A stretch of DNA of 31,369 nucleotides from Scatosoma sp045645245 (GCA_045645245.1 JAZRIK010000076.1:1-31369), one strand, 5' to 3'. Shown: positions 16,552 through 23,830, counted from the first letter of the stretch. The notes: generated from the letters alone by a model not told the origin. Made by a program: numbers and translations.

Positions 16552-16580
16552 ATTATACCATATTTTCCGCTATTTTGCAA
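16552..16580 (-). promoter_or_regulatory. Promoter of pcrA (near-leaderless)
   Basis: On minus, -35 TTGCAA (16575-16580), 17 bp, -10 TATAAT (16552-16557). The pcrA ATG ends at 16542, so the expected start of transcription is only about 2-4 bases before it. Confidence 0.6.
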
Positions 16581-16607
16581 GTGGGTTGAGCGTTTTTCTT
16601 GCGCCTT

Positions 16608-17024
16608 TTACGCGTTTTTAAGCGGCAGCTCGAAAACGTATTCGCGGCGAAACCGCTCCAACGCGCGTAAATACCGCTCGCTCAAACGCAGGTTGTAGCG
16701 TTGCTGTTCTTCGTAGGAAAGCGAGTTGTAATATTCTTGGTCGGTCAATCGTCCGATGGCGTCGCTGATCTCCCCTTCGGAAAGCAAAATTTCTTTTACC
16801 TTCAAATAAAATTCGTCTTCGGGCATACCGGAAATTTTCGCGCTGATTTGCTCGGTTAAATAACGGCTTGCTTTGCTTTCGTTAACGCCCGCCGCGCGCG
16901 CTTTTTCCATCTGCTTGTCCACGTCTTTTTTACATTCTGCCCAAAACCCGCTTTTGATGCGCGATTTGGCGCGCTTGGCTTCGTCTTTGAGTGTGCGTTC
17001 CGTCTTTTTTTGTTCTTGCCACAT
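16608..17024 (-). CDS. Hypothetical 138-residue soluble charged protein
   Basis: I do not recognise this protein. It is a soluble, highly charged, probably helical protein with a basic N-terminus (WQEQKKTERTLKDEAKRAKSRIKSG) and an acidic middle (GMPEDEFYLKVKEILLSEGE), no signal peptide, no membrane segment and no metal-binding motif. The ORF is credible: a good ribosome site (AAAGGAG) precedes the ATG and it fits exactly between the rpsU terminator and the pcrA promoter. It could be expressed by read-through from rpsU; no separate promoter is evident. It might be a small RNA- or ribosome-associated protein given its place, but this is only guilt by association. Confidence 0.75.
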   Translation of the reverse strand: MWQEQKKTERTLKDEAKRAKSRIKSGFWAECKKDVDKQMEKARAAGVNESKASRYLTEQISAKISGMPEDEFYLKVKEILLSEGEISDAIGRLTDQEYYNSLSYEEQQRYNLRLSERYLRALERFRREYVFELPLKNA

Positions 17025-17057
17025 AACCGTACTCCTTTTTTCGACAATTTTCGCAAC

Positions 17058-17089
17058 AAAAAAAGCTCACTGCCTTAGTGAGCTTTTTT
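17058..17089 (-). terminator. Strong terminator after rpsU
   Basis: The stem AGCTCACT / AGTGAGCT, extended by A-T pairs to about 13 bp, surrounds a GCCTT loop and is followed in the minus direction by seven T (A17058-A17064 on plus). The reverse orientation also has six T. It starts five bases after the rpsU stop. Confidence 0.9.
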
Positions 17090-17093
17090 GTTT

Positions 17094-17270
17094 TTAGTTT
17101 CTGCTTCTCTTACGAGCCGCTTCGGATTTTTTCTTTCTTTTTACGGAAGGTTTTTCATAGAATTCCTTCTTTCTCAAATCACCGATAATACCGTCGCGGG
17201 AGCATTTTCTTTTGAAACGACGAAGAGCGCTTTCAACGTTTTCGTTTTCTCCAACTTTTACCGTAGACAT
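17094..17270 (-). CDS. rpsU: 30S ribosomal protein S21 (bS21)
   Basis: A 58-residue, very basic protein with the bS21 pattern: MSTVKVGENENVESALRRF, then KRKCSRDGIIGDLRKKEFYE and a C-terminal run of Lys, Arg and Ala (KRKKKSEAARKR). It binds the small subunit near the 3' end of 16S rRNA and assists initiation. It is shorter than 60 codons and easily missed. The ribosome site AAAAGGA is unusually close to the ATG. It has a near-consensus promoter (17317-17345), a leader of about 40 bases and its own terminator, so it is mainly monocistronic. Confidence 0.96.
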   Translation of the reverse strand: MSTVKVGENENVESALRRFKRKCSRDGIIGDLRKKEFYEKPSVKRKKKSEAARKRSRN

Positions 17271-17316
17271 TTCCTTTTCACCAACCTTTGCCGATGCGTT
17301 TATTACTTACTCGATA

Positions 17317-17345
17317 ATTATATCAATTTTGCAAAAGCGTGTCAA
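17317..17345 (-). promoter_or_regulatory. Consensus promoter of rpsU
   Basis: On minus, -35 TTGACA (17340-17345), 17 bp, -10 TATAAT (17317-17322): a perfect sigma-A match, as expected for a ribosomal protein gene. Confidence 0.88.
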
Positions 17346-17438
17346 GTCTTTTTTCGCGCTTTTCATACCTTTTTAGCGGAATTTTACAGTTTTTTCCGCG
17401 CATTTATCTAACTTTTGACGAATTTTGTCAAAAGCGCT

Positions 17439-18053
17439 TTAACCCACAAGTTCAAAATCTTCCGCAGGGTGTTTGCACCAAGGACAGATAAAATCGGCGG
17501 GGAGTTCTTCCCCTTCGTGCGTATAACCGCAAATTTTACAAACCCATTTCTTTTTGCCGTTTTCCGCTTTCGCCTGCGGGCGCGGTTTGATATGGTTTTG
17601 ATAATATTCGTACGTGACGGACGGGTCGGACGAGAGCTTTTTCGCTTCCGTCACTTCGGCAACAAACAAAGTGTGCGTGCCGTAGTCGTGCGTGCCCACC
17701 ACTTTTGCGGATAATACCGCGTTCGTATATTCGGGTAAATAATACAGTCCGTTTTCCGTCTTGGGATAGCTTTTGCCTGCAAACTTATCGGTATCTCTGC
17801 CCGAACAAAAACCAAACTGTTCAAAAACGGAAAACGGCGTGCTTTCCGTTAAAATGGATACGTTCAATACGCCCGTTTTGCGGATAAGCTCGTCGGTATA
17901 GTTCGCCTTGTTTACAAAGACCGTGATACGCTTGGGGTTATCCGTAATCATCGATACCGTATTCACGATACAGCCGTTTTGCTTTTCTCCATCTGTGCTT
18001 GTAAGCATAAACAGTCCGTACGTGAGTTTATACATCGCTTCTTTTTCAATCAT
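17439..18053 (-). CDS. hrb: Flavin reductase-rubredoxin fusion, high-molecular-weight rubredoxin (Hrb) type
   Basis: A 204-residue two-domain redox protein. Residues 1-160 form an FMN-binding split barrel of the flavin reductase/flavoredoxin family (YKLTYGLFMLTS, NPKRITVFVNKANYT, ESTPFSVFEQFGF). Residues 170-204 are a minimal rubredoxin domain with iron ligands C172, C175, C190 and C193. The layout matches the Moorella Hrb, an NAD(P)H-dependent electron donor to flavodiiron proteins, which reduce O2 or NO. Here it lies 65 bases downstream of superoxide reductase, where it could supply electrons to that enzyme. The rubredoxin part is shorter than classical rubredoxin and resembles the rubrerythrin tail. 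A ribosome site AAGGAG precedes the ATG. Confidence 0.85.
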   Translation of the reverse strand: MIEKEAMYKLTYGLFMLTSTDGEKQNGCIVNTVSMITDNPKRITVFVNKANYTDELIRKTGVLNVSILTESTPFSVFEQFGFCSGRDTDKFAGKSYPKTENGLYYLPEYTNAVLSAKVVGTHDYGTHTLFVAEVTEAKKLSSDPSVTYEYYQNHIKPRPQAKAENGKKKWVCKICGYTHEGEELPADFICPWCKHPAEDFELVG

Positions 18054-18076
18054 ATCCCTGCTCCTTAAAAGTATTT

Positions 18077-18095
18077 GACGGCAAAAAACGCCGTC
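18077..18095 (-). other. Small hairpin between superoxide reductase and hrb genes
   Basis: The 6-bp perfect stem GACGGC / GCCGTC encloses a 7-base A-rich loop. It lies in the 65-base gap just before the hrb ribosome site and lacks a T-tract, so it is not a terminator. It could stabilise one half of a processed transcript. Confidence 0.35.
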
Positions 18096-18117
18096 GCTTA
18101 AAATTGCTTTATTGTAC

Positions 18118-18471
18118 TTACGATTTCCAAAGCCCGTGCAGGTTGCAATATGCGTACGCCGCCACGAATTTATCGCCGTCAGCCAAACTGAACGCGGACA
18201 CGGGTACGTCGTTTGCCGATAAATGCTTTACTTGATACCCTTTTTCCGTTTCGATAGCTACCCACTCGATTAAGTGCTCTTCGCTCATCGGGTGCGCCAC
18301 ACTGCCTACGTCCACCTTCACTTGTTTACACTTTTTCGTCACGATAGGCACGTGCTTTTCTTGCGACGCGTCGGTGGACGAAGGAATTAATTCTACCCAA
18401 CCGTCCAGCTTTAATGCTTCCTTGGAAATAATCGTCTTTTTACATTCTTTGCATTGATATATTTTTAACAT
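18118..18471 (-). CDS. Superoxide reductase (desulfoferrodoxin/neelaredoxin family) lacking centre I
   Basis: Reduces superoxide to hydrogen peroxide without making O2, a hallmark of anaerobes. The catalytic Fe(His4)(Cys) centre II is complete: H40 (in EKHVP with the lid Glu-Lys pair), H60 and H66 (HPMSEEH), C109 and H112 (YCNLHGLW); their spacing equals that of desulfoferrodoxin. The N-terminal 30 residues correspond to the rubredoxin-like domain but keep only C7 and C10; the adjacent Cys-Cys pair is replaced. Centre I iron should therefore be absent, as in class III enzymes. First gene of a two-gene oxygen-defence operon with hrb. Confidence 0.92.
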   Translation of the reverse strand: MLKIYQCKECKKTIISKEALKLDGWVELIPSSTDASQEKHVPIVTKKCKQVKVDVGSVAHPMSEEHLIEWVAIETEKGYQVKHLSANDVPVSAFSLADGDKFVAAYAYCNLHGLWKS

Positions 18472-18495
18472 TCTCTTTCTTCCTTTTTTTATTAT

Positions 18496-18510
18496 TAGGA
18501 CTTAATCCTA
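18496..18510. promoter_or_regulatory. Palindromic candidate operator at the superoxide reductase transcription start
   Basis: The 15-base palindrome TAGGA-CTTAA-TCCTA starts five bases downstream of the -10 box, covering the expected transcription start. The site and its AT-rich flanks are suited to steric repression. The AGGA/TCCT arms recall Rrf2-type (IscR-like) sites, but the regulator is not identified and no regulator gene is adjacent. Confidence 0.5.
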
Positions 18511-18515
18511 TTTAT

Positions 18516-18544
18516 ATAATAGCATAAAATTTTGTCCTTGTCAA
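18516..18544 (-). promoter_or_regulatory. Promoter of superoxide reductase-hrb operon
   Basis: On minus, -35 TTGACA (18539-18544), 17 bp, -10 TATTAT (18516-18521). The rest of the gap back to 18601 is AT-rich, with no convincing terminator for the preceding gene. Confidence 0.8.
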
Positions 18545-18601
18545 TAGTTTGCGACAAAAAAGTTGAATCAATAATTAAAAATTTATCATTTTTTTATTAT
18601 C

Positions 18602-18793
18602 TTACGACAACAAAGTGGAAATAACGTCGAGCACTTTATCGTGGCAACCGCCGCAACCGGTGGAACAATGGGTAATCATTTGTACCTTTTCAAATGCTTT
18701 TTCTACGTCCGTAAACGTTTTTTCGGTGTGTAATGCCTTTTCGATGTCGGCTTCGGATACTTTCATACAGTTGCAAATCATTTTATTTTCCAT
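18602..18793 (-). CDS. BFD-like [2Fe-2S]-binding small protein
   Basis: A 63-residue protein of the bacterioferritin-associated-ferredoxin type. C7 and C9 (CNC), C47 and C50 (CGGC) match the CxC...CxxC ligand pattern of a helical [2Fe-2S] domain; C43 is an extra cysteine. Such domains pass electrons within larger redox enzymes or to ferritin. The ATG at 18793 is chosen because AAGGAGAG lies eight bases upstream; the longer frame runs through the end of the nitroreductase gene. It follows the nitroreductase by 19 bases and may be its redox partner, but that is an inference from position. No bacterioferritin gene is in the window. Confidence 0.85.
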   Translation of the reverse strand: MENKMICNCMKVSEADIEKALHTEKTFTDVEKAFEKVQMITHCSTGCGGCHDKVLDVISTLLS

Positions 18794-18812
18794 AAATTTT
18801 CTCTCCTTAATA

Positions 18813-19331
18813 TTATATATAAAACACGCGGTTTTCTTTTCTGGGTTTTTCCTGCGGCTGCATATCGGGATAACCGACGATGCAATTACCGATGCCTTCG
18901 TACTCGCCTTCAATGCCGAGCTTTTTCAAAATGGCTTTGCCTTCTTCCATTTCAAACGTTTCTTTTGCGCGGTGAATCCAGCACGCGCCAAGCCCAAGCG
19001 AGTGCGCGGCAAGCAGCATATTTTCCATCACGAGCGAGCCGTCGTATAAATACGTGGGCACGCTTTTATCCGCTAAAACGACAAGCACGCACGGTGCCCC
19101 GTAGAACGGGTCTTTTCTAAAAAACGGGTCGTTGCCTGCGTTGAGTTTAGATAGTTCATCTCGCAGCTTTGTGTCTGTGACGACCAAAATAATAGGCGAT
19201 TGCTTATTTAAGCCCGACGGTGCTTGCAAGCCCGCCGCTACGATTTGGTCAAGCAATTCTTTTGGTACTTGGTCGCTTTTATACGCCTTAACGCTCTTCC
19301 GCGACATTATCGTTTGCAAGGTTTCGTTCAT
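18813..19331 (-). CDS. Nitroreductase family FMN oxidoreductase
   Basis: A 172-residue single-domain nitroreductase-fold protein: RKSVKAYKSDQVPKELLDQI at the N-terminus, the FMN-contact segment APSGLNKQSP, and the C-terminal GLGACWIHRAK region with GIGNCIVGYP. The family uses FMN and NAD(P)H to reduce nitro compounds, quinones, flavins or enones; the natural substrate cannot be told. It is four bases after the luxS stop and 19 bases before the BFD-like gene, near the end of the IorAB/PaaK gene run. The active form is probably a homodimer in the cytoplasm. Confidence 0.9.
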   Translation of the reverse strand: MNETLQTIMSRKSVKAYKSDQVPKELLDQIVAAGLQAPSGLNKQSPIILVVTDTKLRDELSKLNAGNDPFFRKDPFYGAPCVLVVLADKSVPTYLYDGSLVMENMLLAAHSLGLGACWIHRAKETFEMEEGKAILKKLGIEGEYEGIGNCIVGYPDMQPQEKPRKENRVFYI

Positions 19332-19334
19332 CGT

Positions 19335-19796
19335 TTACTCCTTATAAAACAGGTCGTTTTCTTGATAATTTTTAAGCGCTTCGCACATATCCGCCGCCAC
19401 CGCTTTCGCGCCCGCTAAATCGTGTTCGAGATAGTTGCCGCATTCCTTTGCGCTATACCCCGGGATTTGGCCTTGAAAATCGCGCACGAACGCCATTCCG
19501 CTTTGTAGCAGCGCAATCGCGTCTTTCTTACTTACACTATCGCGCAGCAGCACGTAAAAACCCGTTCTGCAACCCATCGGACCAACGTAAATCACTTGCT
19601 CGGCAAACGCGCTGTTGCGCATAAAGGTAGCGAGCAAATGCTCGATGGTATGCGCCGCAGGAGTGGGCAAATAATCGCCGCCGTTCGGCTTTTTCATACG
19701 GATATCGTAAGTAATCACGTCGCCGTCCACGCGCGAGATATACATTCCCTTTTCCAAGGTGTCGTGGTTGACGGTAAAACTTGCAATCTTTTTCAT
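19335..19796 (-). CDS. luxS: S-ribosylhomocysteine lyase LuxS
   Basis: Splits S-ribosylhomocysteine into homocysteine and DPD, the precursor of autoinducer 2; it is also a step of the activated methyl cycle. The metal ligands H49 and H53 (HTIEH) and C119 (AKECGNY), general base E52 and catalytic C76 (GPMGCRTGFY) are all present, and the 153-residue length is normal. The setting is unusual: four bases after an ACT-domain gene and four bases before a nitroreductase gene, with no pfs, metE or cysK-type gene nearby. The ribosome site is weak, so translation may be coupled to the upstream gene. Confidence 0.96.
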   Translation of the reverse strand: MKKIASFTVNHDTLEKGMYISRVDGDVITYDIRMKKPNGGDYLPTPAAHTIEHLLATFMRNSAFAEQVIYVGPMGCRTGFYVLLRDSVSKKDAIALLQSGMAFVRDFQGQIPGYSAKECGNYLEHDLAGAKAVAADMCEALKNYQENDLFYKE

Positions 19797-19800
19797 ACCG

Positions 19801-20202
19801 TTAAATAACCTTTACGCCTTCTTTTCCCAAAATTTCCACCGCTTTTTCGGGCGTGGAAGTTTTGAACCCGATTTGCGCGTGTCCGTCGCAGCCCGCAAAC
19901 GAGTACATATACTCTATATTTACCCCGCCTTCGTATAAGTGAATTAAGCAATCGGCAAGCGCGCCCGATTGATCAGGGACTTCAAGTGCGACAAGCTCTA
20001 CGCACGAGCATAAAAAGCCCGCTGCTTTGAGCGCCGCCATCGCGCGGTCGTTATCTTCGGTAATGATACGCAAAATACCAAATTCTTTGGTGTCGGCAAT
20101 GGACATTGAACGCATATTCACGTTTGCGTCTTTGAGCACCTTACAGCATTCGCTTACTCTGCCTTCTCTGTTTTCCAAAAACACGGCGATTTGTTTAATC
20201 AT
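19801..20202 (-). CDS. Tandem ACT domain amino-acid-binding protein
   Basis: A 133-residue protein made of two ACT domains: about 1-68 (IKQIAVFLENREGRVSECCKVL...MRSMSIAD) and about 69-133 (CVELVALEVPDQSGALADCL...IEYMYSF). ACT pairs bind amino acids at their interface and regulate partner enzymes. Stand-alone tandem ACT proteins are often found next to PaaK/IorAB genes, as here: 13 bases after paaK. It probably senses an aromatic or branched-chain amino acid and controls the ligase or oxidoreductase, but no ligand residue is firmly readable. There is no catalytic domain. Confidence 0.88.
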   Translation of the reverse strand: MIKQIAVFLENREGRVSECCKVLKDANVNMRSMSIADTKEFGILRIITEDNDRAMAALKAAGFLCSCVELVALEVPDQSGALADCLIHLYEGGVNIEYMYSFAGCDGHAQIGFKTSTPEKAVEILGKEGVKVI

Positions 20203-20215
20203 ATTTTACTCCTTA

Positions 20216-21520
20216 TCAAAGTTTACGTTTATCGGTGATACGTTTTGCCTTGCTTTCGCTGCGCGCAACCGTACCGGGGGAAACGAGCGTAATTTTCGCA
20301 CTTACCGACAATGCCGACGCCATATCCGCCGTCAAGCGTTTGCGAATATCTTCTACGTGCGCTACTTCGTCGAGCGCAACGTTGGGCGAAAGCTCTACGA
20401 TAATTTCCATCGTGTCGAGATTATTCACTCTATCCACGTTGATATGATAATGCGGCTCTACACTTTCGTTCTTCAAAAGCACGCTTTCGATTTGGGACGG
20501 GAATACGTTTACGCCGCGAATAATGAGCATATCGTCGCTTCTACCCGTAATTTTATTGAGTTTCACACTCGTTCTGCCGCAAGGACAGGGATCATCGTTT
20601 AAGCTGGCAATGTCGCGCGTTCGATAACGAATAAGCGGCATACCTTCTTTGGTGAGCGTAGTGATAACCAGCTCGCCCGATTGACCGTACGGCACAGGTT
20701 CGAGCGTATCCACGTCCACGATTTCGGGATAGAAATGGTCGTCTTGGAAGTGCATACCCGTCTTAAACTGACAATCGCACGCAACGCCAGGCCCTGCAAT
20801 TTCCGAAAGTCCGTAGATATCGCACGCACGAATATTCAAGCGTTTTTCGATGTCTTCGCGCATACCTTCCGACCACGCTTCCGCGCCGAATATGCCCCCT
20901 TTGAGCTTAATATCTTCGCCGATTTTTAAGCCCATTTTTTCGATTTCTTCCGCTAAATAGATGATATACGACGGCGTGCAGCAAATAATATCCGCACCAA
21001 AATCGCATAAAAGCTGAATTTGTTTTTGCGTATTGCCTGCCGACGCGGGTACGACGCAAGCGCCCAGCGTTTCCGCGCCGTAATGCATACCCAAGCCGCC
21101 CGTAAATAAGCCGTAGCCGTACGCCTCGTGCACGACGCTTTCTTCATCTGCGCCTGCCATAACCAGCGAACGCGCGGCGCATTCGCCCCAAACGTCGATG
21201 TCACCTTGCGTATAGCCCGCAACCGTCAATTTACCCGTCGTCGCGCTCGACGCGTGTAAGCGCACAAGGTCTTTTTTCGGGCGAGCCATCATTCCAAACG
21301 GGTACGCGTCGCGCAAATCCTGCTTGACGGTAAAGGGAAGCTTGGAAATGTCGTCAATCGATTTAATATCTTCGGGTTTTATCCCCATCGCGTCCATTTT
21401 TGCACGGTACGGGGGTTGATTGTCGTATGCGTATTTTACGATTTTGACAAGCCGCTCCGATTGCAAGGCGCGCTTGTCTGCTTTGCTCATTGTTTCAATG
21501 TCTTTTTGAAAGTATTGCAT
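20216..21520 (-). CDS. paaK: Phenylacetate-CoA ligase-type aryl-CoA ligase
   Basis: A 434-residue adenylate-forming enzyme of the PaaK family that converts phenylacetate or a related aryl-acetate, CoA and ATP into the aryl-acetyl-CoA, AMP and PPi. The phosphate loop is at residues 91-97; A5-type GLSEIAGPG, the RYRTRDIA hinge and the small C-terminal domain (IIRGVNVFPSQIE) are all present. The loop reads SSATTGK where most PaaK proteins have SSGTTGK. Located directly after iorB, it suggests aryl-acetyl-CoA made by IorAB is its substrate or product; archaea and clostridia keep the same pair. Confidence 0.92.
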   Translation of the reverse strand: MQYFQKDIETMSKADKRALQSERLVKIVKYAYDNQPPYRAKMDAMGIKPEDIKSIDDISKLPFTVKQDLRDAYPFGMMARPKKDLVRLHASSATTGKLTVAGYTQGDIDVWGECAARSLVMAGADEESVVHEAYGYGLFTGGLGMHYGAETLGACVVPASAGNTQKQIQLLCDFGADIICCTPSYIIYLAEEIEKMGLKIGEDIKLKGGIFGAEAWSEGMREDIEKRLNIRACDIYGLSEIAGPGVACDCQFKTGMHFQDDHFYPEIVDVDTLEPVPYGQSGELVITTLTKEGMPLIRYRTRDIASLNDDPCPCGRTSVKLNKITGRSDDMLIIRGVNVFPSQIESVLLKNESVEPHYHINVDRVNNLDTMEIIVELSPNVALDEVAHVEDIRKRLTADMASALSVSAKITLVSPGTVARSESKAKRITDKRKL

Positions 21521-21534
21521 AATTTTATCGTTTC

Positions 21535-22110
21535 TTAATTATTTTGCGCCGCTTGATAGCCCAAACGCAACGCTTGTAAATTCAAATCTCTAAATTTTTC
21601 GGGTACGCAAGCTAAAATCGCTTGCTCCATTTTCTCTTTATCCATATTGCAGCAAGCGCACGCCGCACCGATCATTACGACGTTGGTCGCCTTTTCGCTG
21701 CCCGCTTGCTTGGCAAGCTCACGCGCAGGAATAAAACGCACGCCTTTATCAAGTAGCAGCGTTTCTTTTAAGTTTTCGGGGTATTTCGCCGCCCCCGTAA
21801 TGCAGGGCATAGGCAAAATTTTCTCTTCGTTGACAAGCAGCGTACCGCCGTCCTTTAAGAAATGCTTTACGCGCGCCGCTTCCAACGTTTCAAACGCCAA
21901 AATCACGTCCGCGCCCCCTTCCCAAACAACGGGAGAATATACCTTTTCGCCCATACGCACGTGCGTAGTCACGCTGCCGCCGCGTTGGCTCATACCGTGA
22001 ATTTCGCTTAATTTGCAATCCATCTCGCAAAGCAACGCGTATTTACCGAATACACGGCTTGCAAGCAAAGTACCTTGACCGCCTACGCCGGAAATAAGAA
22101 TATTCAACAT
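21535..22110 (-). CDS. iorB: Indolepyruvate:ferredoxin oxidoreductase, beta subunit
   Basis: A 191-residue gamma-domain subunit of the 2-oxo acid:ferredoxin oxidoreductase family, with the nucleotide-type loop SGVGGQGTLLASRVFG at residues 7-22 and the family segment EIHGMSQRGGSVTTHVR. With IorA it oxidatively decarboxylates indolepyruvate and other aryl pyruvates to aryl-acetyl-CoA, reducing ferredoxin. The ATG is separated from the iorA stop by a single base and its ribosome site AAGGAGGG lies in the iorA end, so the two subunits are translationally coupled. Confidence 0.95.
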   Translation of the reverse strand: MLNILISGVGGQGTLLASRVFGKYALLCEMDCKLSEIHGMSQRGGSVTTHVRMGEKVYSPVVWEGGADVILAFETLEAARVKHFLKDGGTLLVNEEKILPMPCITGAAKYPENLKETLLLDKGVRFIPARELAKQAGSEKATNVVMIGAACACCNMDKEKMEQAILACVPEKFRDLNLQALRLGYQAAQNN

Positions 22111-22111
22111 A

Positions 22112-23830
22112 TTACGCTCCCTCCTTTTCGATACAATGGAAGGGGCAAATTTGCGCGCATACTTCGCAGCCCGTACACATCGATTGATCGATGACGATAC
22201 CGTTTTCGCCCATACTAATTGCAGGACAGCCGATTTTCATACATTTACCGCACTTTTTACAATCGTACACGCAAACGGTGGGTTTTTTACTCTTATCCAG
22301 CAGCGCACACGGTCTTTGCGCAATGATTACGCTCACTTCCTTGGACGCAACCGCCGCCTTGACCGCTTTTTCCACCGCCGCTACGTCGTACGCGTCCACG
22401 ATTTGTAAATCGTTTACGCCGCACGCCTTCACAAGCTCGTCTAACAGCACGGTGGGCGCGGGCTCGCCTTTGATATTCTTGCCCGTGGCAGGGTGTTGCT
22501 GATGCCCTGTCATACCCGTCGTCGAGTTATCCAAAATCATCAAAGTAATACCGCTTTGGTTATACACCGCATTGATAAGCCCGGTCACGCCGCTATGTAA
22601 AAAGGTCGAATCGCCGATGACCGCTACGTTATTGCTTTGACCGTCCGTCGCCTTCTTAAAGCCGTGCGCCATACCCACCGACGCACCCATACATACTACG
22701 GTATCCACCGCCGACAAGGGCGCAACCGCACCCAGCGTATAACAGCCGATATCGCCGTTTACTGTGAGTTTTAACTTATTGAGTACGTAAAACACGCCCC
22801 TATGCGGACAGCCCGCGCACATAACGGGGGGGCGGGCAGGCACTTGCATCGGCGACGCTTGCGCTTCCTGCATTTTGCCAAATGCTTGTGCAATTTTCAA
22901 AACGGACAGCTCGCCCTGCAACGAGAAAATCGACTTGCCTGCGCAGTCAATCCCCGCCGCTTTGAGCGTTTCTTCCATAAACGGCTCTAACTCTTCAATA
23001 ACGTAAAGTTTTTTCACTTTTTTCGCAAAATCCGCAATCGCTTGCACGGGAAGCGGATACGGCGTACCTACCTTGAACACGTTTGCGTTTGGAAGCGCTT
23101 CTTTTACATATTCGTAAACCACGCCCGCGCACACTACGCCGATTTCATTCTCGTTCGTATATTCTGCTACGTTGATAGGCGCAGCGTTTACCATTTGAGC
23201 AAACGCCTTTTCGCGCGCTTCTACCGCTACGTGGCGTTTAATTGCGTTCGCAGGCATACATACGTATTTGGCTATATCCTTTTGGTACGGCTTGTTTTCC
23301 GTTTGATTTCTTTCGCCAAGCTCTACCACGCCGTGCGAATGCGCTACCCTCGTCGTCACGCGCAGTAAAATAGGGGTGTCGTATTGCTCGCTCCATTCAT
23401 ACGCGAGTTTCATAAATTCTTTCGCTTCCCCTGCCGAAGAAGGTTCGAGCATAGGAATATGCGCGCTCTTTGCATAGTAGCGCGAATCTTGTTCGTTTTG
23501 CGATGAATGCATACCGGGATCGTCCGCAACGACGATCACAAGCCCTGCGTTCACGCCGGTATAAGCCGCCGTAAATAAGGGGTCCGCCGCTACGTTCAAT
23601 CCCACGTGCTTCATACACGCCATTGCACGCGCGCCTGCAATCGACGCGCCTACCGCTACTTCTACCGCAACTTTTTCGTTGGGCGCCCATTCCGCGTAGA
23701 TGTTGCTCATCTTCGCAAAATTTTCCGCGATTTCCGTGCTGGGCGTACCAGGGTAAGCGGAGAGTACTTTTACTCCTGCTTCCCAAGCCCCGCGCGCAAT
23801 CGCTTGGTTGGTTAACATCAATTCTTTCAT
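22112..23830 (-). CDS. iorA: Indolepyruvate:ferredoxin oxidoreductase, alpha subunit
   Basis: A 572-residue catalytic subunit. Order of domains: pyrimidine-binding domain (AIARGAWEAGVKVLSAYPGTPSTE), transketolase C-like domain, TPP-binding domain with CAGCPHRG and GDIGCYTLG, and a C-terminal 2[4Fe-4S] ferredoxin domain (about 515-572) with C524, C527, C530, C535 and C552, C555, C558, C562. It uses TPP, CoA and ferredoxin on aryl pyruvates from Trp, Phe and Tyr. Full length. It lies 47 bases after the GH67-like gene and has an AAGGAAAG ribosome site. Confidence 0.96.
   Translation of the reverse strand: MKELMLTNQAIARGAWEAGVKVLSAYPGTPSTEIAENFAKMSNIYAEWAPNEKVAVEVAVGASIAGARAMACMKHVGLNVAADPLFTAAYTGVNAGLVIVVADDPGMHSSQNEQDSRYYAKSAHIPMLEPSSAGEAKEFMKLAYEWSEQYDTPILLRVTTRVAHSHGVVELGERNQTENKPYQKDIAKYVCMPANAIKRHVAVEAREKAFAQMVNAAPINVAEYTNENEIGVVCAGVVYEYVKEALPNANVFKVGTPYPLPVQAIADFAKKVKKLYVIEELEPFMEETLKAAGIDCAGKSIFSLQGELSVLKIAQAFGKMQEAQASPMQVPARPPVMCAGCPHRGVFYVLNKLKLTVNGDIGCYTLGAVAPLSAVDTVVCMGASVGMAHGFKKATDGQSNNVAVIGDSTFLHSGVTGLINAVYNQSGITLMILDNSTTGMTGHQQHPATGKNIKGEPAPTVLLDELVKACGVNDLQIVDAYDVAAVEKAVKAAVASKEVSVIIAQRPCALLDKSKKPTVCVYDCKKCGKCMKIGCPAISMGENGIVIDQSMCTGCEVCAQICPFHCIEKEGA

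Noticed and set aside
17413..17433. Hairpin downstream of hrb as a terminator
   Set aside because: The 7-bp stem is AT-rich and no T-tract follows in the minus direction.
18794..18913. 40-residue extension of the BFD-like protein
   Set aside because: It reads through the end of the nitroreductase gene, while the inner ATG has a strong ribosome site and matches BFD length.
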